Shown here: positions 37,083 to 38,974 of the stretch, piece by piece
Numbering within the stretch: the first letter of the stretch is position 1
How the letters are laid out: each line of letters opens with the position of its first letter
Made by a program: the position numbers and the translations under genes
Assembly (NCBI GenBank): GCA_964460345.1
Contig: CAYWRO010000034.1
Span: 1 to 38,974, forward strand
DNA: 38,974 nucleotides
Source: CAYWRO01 sp964460345
GTDB lineage: Bacteria > Planctomycetota > Phycisphaerae > Phycisphaerales > UBA1924
Direction: 5' to 3'
The notes under the pieces: model-generated
The model's database searches: none
What the model was told of the DNA's origin: nothing
What the model saw: the letters and a program-made list of their open reading frames with translations, nothing else

Positions 37083-37325
37083 TACTGCTTCCCGTTCGCT
37101 CTCGTGTCGAGTTGCCCCGGATCCCCAAGGATCCGCTTTGGCGCGCTCTTGGTGAGCTCGCCCGCTCAAGGACAGCCTCCTTGGTCAAACCAGTCTACCA
37201 CAAAGACCCCTAACGACGCAAGGGGAGAGGTAGTCGGCTGCCCTGATCCAGGGGTTTCCCCGGGTTTTCCCGAGGCCGGGCTCTTTCACCAGACAGCCGC
37301 GCTGGATTCGGTACCATGCGGCCAT

Positions 37326-37814
37326 ATGACCTCCTCCACCTCCTCTTTCACCGGCCATTACTGGTTCATGAACTGCGGCGAGGGCTCGGGTGACGGGCGG
37401 CATTGGGATGACTGCCGTCGCTTCTCCTACATGCTCGCGGGCGGGACGCCGCGGCATATTGCCCAGGTTCGCGGGCTGACTGTCGGCGACCGGCTCTTTG
37501 CCTATCTCAGCAGGTTCGGGTATGTCGGCGCCGGGATCGTCACGGCCGAGGCGGTGAGGGCTCCGGACTTCGTTCCGCCGGGGGAGAGGGAACGCCTCAT
37601 TGACCTGCCGCTGCAGATGCCGATCAACCAGGCCAGGATGGCCAGGCCGCAGCACTGCGACTGGTGCGTGGCGATCCGATGGGTGCGATCATTCCCCCGC
37701 GAGGAAGCGGTGCTGAGACACCGCTTCCGCCGGCCGACGCTGGTTCGGATCCGTGATGAGAGTCTGGTGGGGGAGCTTCGGCGGGTGATGGGGGTTTCCG
37801 CGAGCGAGTTCTGA
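37326..37814 (+). CDS. Small PUA/EVE-like domain protein
   Basis: 162 aa from the ATG at 37326; the longer frame to 36666 lies antisense to the NACHT gene. One domain fills the protein. HYWFMNCGEG (11-20), RHWDDCRRFSYMLAGG (25-40), then GDRLFAYLSRFGYVGAGIVT (54-73) resemble the core of EVE/YTH-like PUA domains, where W/F and Y line a pocket for a modified base. Relatives occur beside or fused to defence nucleases. Cys residues (C17, C30, C111, C114) might bind metal. It is divergent from the nuclease-NACHT gene with 243 bp between starts, so a joint role in sensing modified DNA or RNA is an attractive inference. The function is not shown by sequence alone. Confidence 0.7.
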   Translation: MTSSTSSFTGHYWFMNCGEGSGDGRHWDDCRRFSYMLAGGTPRHIAQVRGLTVGDRLFAYLSRFGYVGAGIVTAEAVRAPDFVPPGERERLIDLPLQMPINQARMARPQHCDWCVAIRWVRSFPREEAVLRHRFRRPTLVRIRDESLVGELRRVMGVSASEF

Positions 37815-37849
37815 GCGTGCCGCCAGCAGCGCCGATTGCCGCCACCCGT

Positions 37850-37887
37850 CATGCCCGCGCCTCGGAAGGCGTGGGCATGCCACGCGG
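37850..37887. repeat. 38-bp palindromic element, copy 1
   Basis: catgcccgcgcct / cgga / aggcgtgggcatg forms a 13-bp stem with one G-T pair, followed by ccacgcgg. It is identical over 38 bp to the copy at 38893-38930, in the same orientation. It lies just downstream of the EVE-like gene. Confidence 0.9.
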
Positions 37888-37898
37888 GTTGGCGCGGC

Positions 37899-38444
37899 TC
37901 AGGGTTCTTTGGCTGCTGGTGTTGCCGGTGAGGCCGGCGCTTCGCCGCACTCGGGGCAGCGCTTCGCGTGCTCGAGCCCGCGCAGGTCGTAGCCGCAGGT
38001 GCGGCAGCAGCCGGCCCCGCCTCGCCTCTCGCGCCCGTCCAACCGCCGACGGCGAAGCTGGCCCCACCAGAGCCAGCCGGTCGGGACCGCGAGGGCGAGG
38101 ACGGCGGGGACGAGGGGGATGCGGAAGCCCGGACTTAGTGAGAAGCCGCCGGGACCGTCGAAGCTGGCGTCGAACCAGCAGAACGTCGGCGGACCAGACC
38201 AGAAGCTTCGCGGCTGATACCGCTCGATGTAGAAGCCGCTTGGCGGCGGCGGCCGCCGGCCCCAATCATGCCGCGTACCGCGCAGGGCCCCGGTGCCGAT
38301 CCAGATGTGATCTTCGAGACCGCGGCGCCCTCCCGCACGCCCGTGTCGCCAGCCAAGCTCGTACCACTCGCTGGCGATCGTCAGCGACAGCACCGCCAGA
38401 AGCAGAGCCGTCAGCGCCCATCTGATCACGCGGCGGAGGAACAC
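37899..38444 (-). CDS. Small membrane protein with C-terminal zinc ribbon
   Basis: 181 aa. A membrane segment lies at about residues 7-26 and a second near 108-128 (IPLVPAVLALAVPTGWLWW). Between them is an aromatic, Gly/Arg-rich region of about 80 residues. The C-terminus has CCRTCGYDLRGLEHAKRCPECG, a two-CxxC zinc ribbon (positions about 145-167) of the CGYDL type that is very frequent in planctomycetes. The topology would put the ribbon in the cytoplasm. The role is unknown. It and the next gene are enclosed by two identical 38-bp palindromes. Confidence 0.75.
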   Translation of the reverse strand: MFLRRVIRWALTALLLAVLSLTIASEWYELGWRHGRAGGRRGLEDHIWIGTGALRGTRHDWGRRPPPPSGFYIERYQPRSFWSGPPTFCWFDASFDGPGGFSLSPGFRIPLVPAVLALAVPTGWLWWGQLRRRRLDGRERRGGAGCCRTCGYDLRGLEHAKRCPECGEAPASPATPAAKEP

Positions 38445-38481
38445 GAGGGAAGCGTATCGGCGGAGGGGAAGCGGCTCCCTC

Positions 38482-38799
38482 TCATTTGAACCTGAAGCGA
38501 CGACCGCGGACGAACTCCGCCGTTGTCCAGAGGGCCACTGCCTGCAGGATGAGCGGCCCCGATTCGCGGCGAAACCACGAGTTCTCCTCGTACGCCGGGA
38601 CGCCGCCGGTGATCACCGCCAGCCCGTAGCACAGAAACAGGGCATGCAGCGGCGAGGCGAGCAATGCGACACAGATCCGCATCCGACGACTCAGCGCCGA
38701 CGGCGGGCCCAGCAGCGCCCACATCAGCGCCCAGCAGAGCAACACCCAGTTTGACAGGGCATGGACCCACCCGGGCAAGGCGTTCACCATCTCGACCAT
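38482..38799 (-). CDS. Small multi-pass membrane protein, unknown
   Basis: 105 aa from the ATG at 38799; the frame upstream to 38895 is Pro/Thr/Arg-rich and partly repeat, so it is discounted. AGGGAG lies upstream of this start at a wide spacing. About three hydrophobic stretches are visible (WVLLCWALMWALLG, CVALLASPLHALFLCYGLAV, LILQAVALWTTAEFV). It ends RGRRFRFK. No family is recognised. It stands 37 bp upstream of the zinc-ribbon gene on the same strand, so the two may be co-transcribed. Confidence 0.6.
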   Translation of the reverse strand: MVEMVNALPGWVHALSNWVLLCWALMWALLGPPSALSRRMRICVALLASPLHALFLCYGLAVITGGVPAYEENSWFRRESGPLILQAVALWTTAEFVRGRRFRFK

Positions 38800-38892
38800 C
38801 GGGCGGGGCTCCCTTGGGGCTCCGGGCGTTGTGCGTTCATCAGTTGTATGCGGGTACGGCTCGCCCGTTGCCGTGGCCTCGCGGTCGCCGCA

Positions 38893-38930
38893 CATGCCCG
38901 CGCCTCGGAAGGCGTGGGCATGCCACGCGG
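38893..38930. repeat. 38-bp palindromic element, copy 2
   Basis: A direct, identical copy of 37850-37887, starting 1,043 bp downstream of the first. After it only 44 bases remain, ending in a G-rich tract. Confidence 0.9.
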
Positions 38931-38974
38931 TTAAGGTCGTGAAGGATCCGGCGGCGATTGAGGGGGGGTGGGGG

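Overview
This is a GC-rich bacterial chromosomal segment that most resembles a planctomycete, probably of the class Phycisphaerae. The pointers are an ECF-like sigma factor next to a membrane Ser/Thr kinase, a very large VWA membrane protein beside a glutamine-rich membrane protein, a TrpD with a variant PRPP motif, a small membrane protein ending in a Cys-x2-Cys-Gly-Tyr-Asp-Leu zinc ribbon, and many palindromic intergenic repeats. No rRNA or tRNA gene was seen, so the placement rests on gene content. Three 100-base runs of N (5226-5325, 29830-29929, 34483-34582) are scaffold gaps, and both ends of the window run into G/C homopolymer, so it looks like a whole metagenomic scaffold.

Layout. 1-3325: the start of a probable glucose-6-phosphate isomerase gene (minus), divergent from polA (plus). 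3326-3931: a repeat field with a 168-bp tandem repeat. 3932-7981: a minus-strand shape cluster, mreB, mreC, mreD, followed across a gap by a GlmU-like bifunctional enzyme. 8261-12772: a coiled-coil membrane protein (minus), then a sigma factor and a membrane Ser/Thr kinase (plus). 13185-20749: trpD (minus), then a Q-rich membrane protein, a VWA protein and a methyltransferase (plus). 20755-26324: miaB (minus), a sensor histidine kinase (plus), yraN and a SurA-like lipoprotein (minus). 26363-30768: a DUF1844 protein and sdhCAB, the three-gene (type B) succinate dehydrogenase/fumarate reductase. 30801-33553: a CBS-domain ClC transporter and a fibronectin-like protein (both minus).

33554-38974 is accessory in character. 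It has a 21-bp x 10 minisatellite, a 126-bp palindrome-bearing tandem repeat broken by a gap, and a large nuclease-NACHT NTPase with AT-richer codon use. Divergent from that NTPase is a small PUA/EVE-like protein. Next come two small membrane-protein genes flanked by identical 38-bp palindromes. The nuclease-NACHT plus EVE-like pair is the best candidate here for an undescribed system, most likely anti-phage defence.

The housekeeping part joins cell-wall synthesis and shape (mreBCD, GlmU-like), respiration (sdhCAB), tRNA modification (miaB), tryptophan synthesis (trpD) and DNA repair (polA). A recurring feature is that several unrelated short-period repeats fill the spacers: a 7-bp-period class at three or four sites, 8-9-bp-period classes, and 21-, 126- and 168-bp tandem arrays. 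Two of the three assembly gaps touch such repeats.
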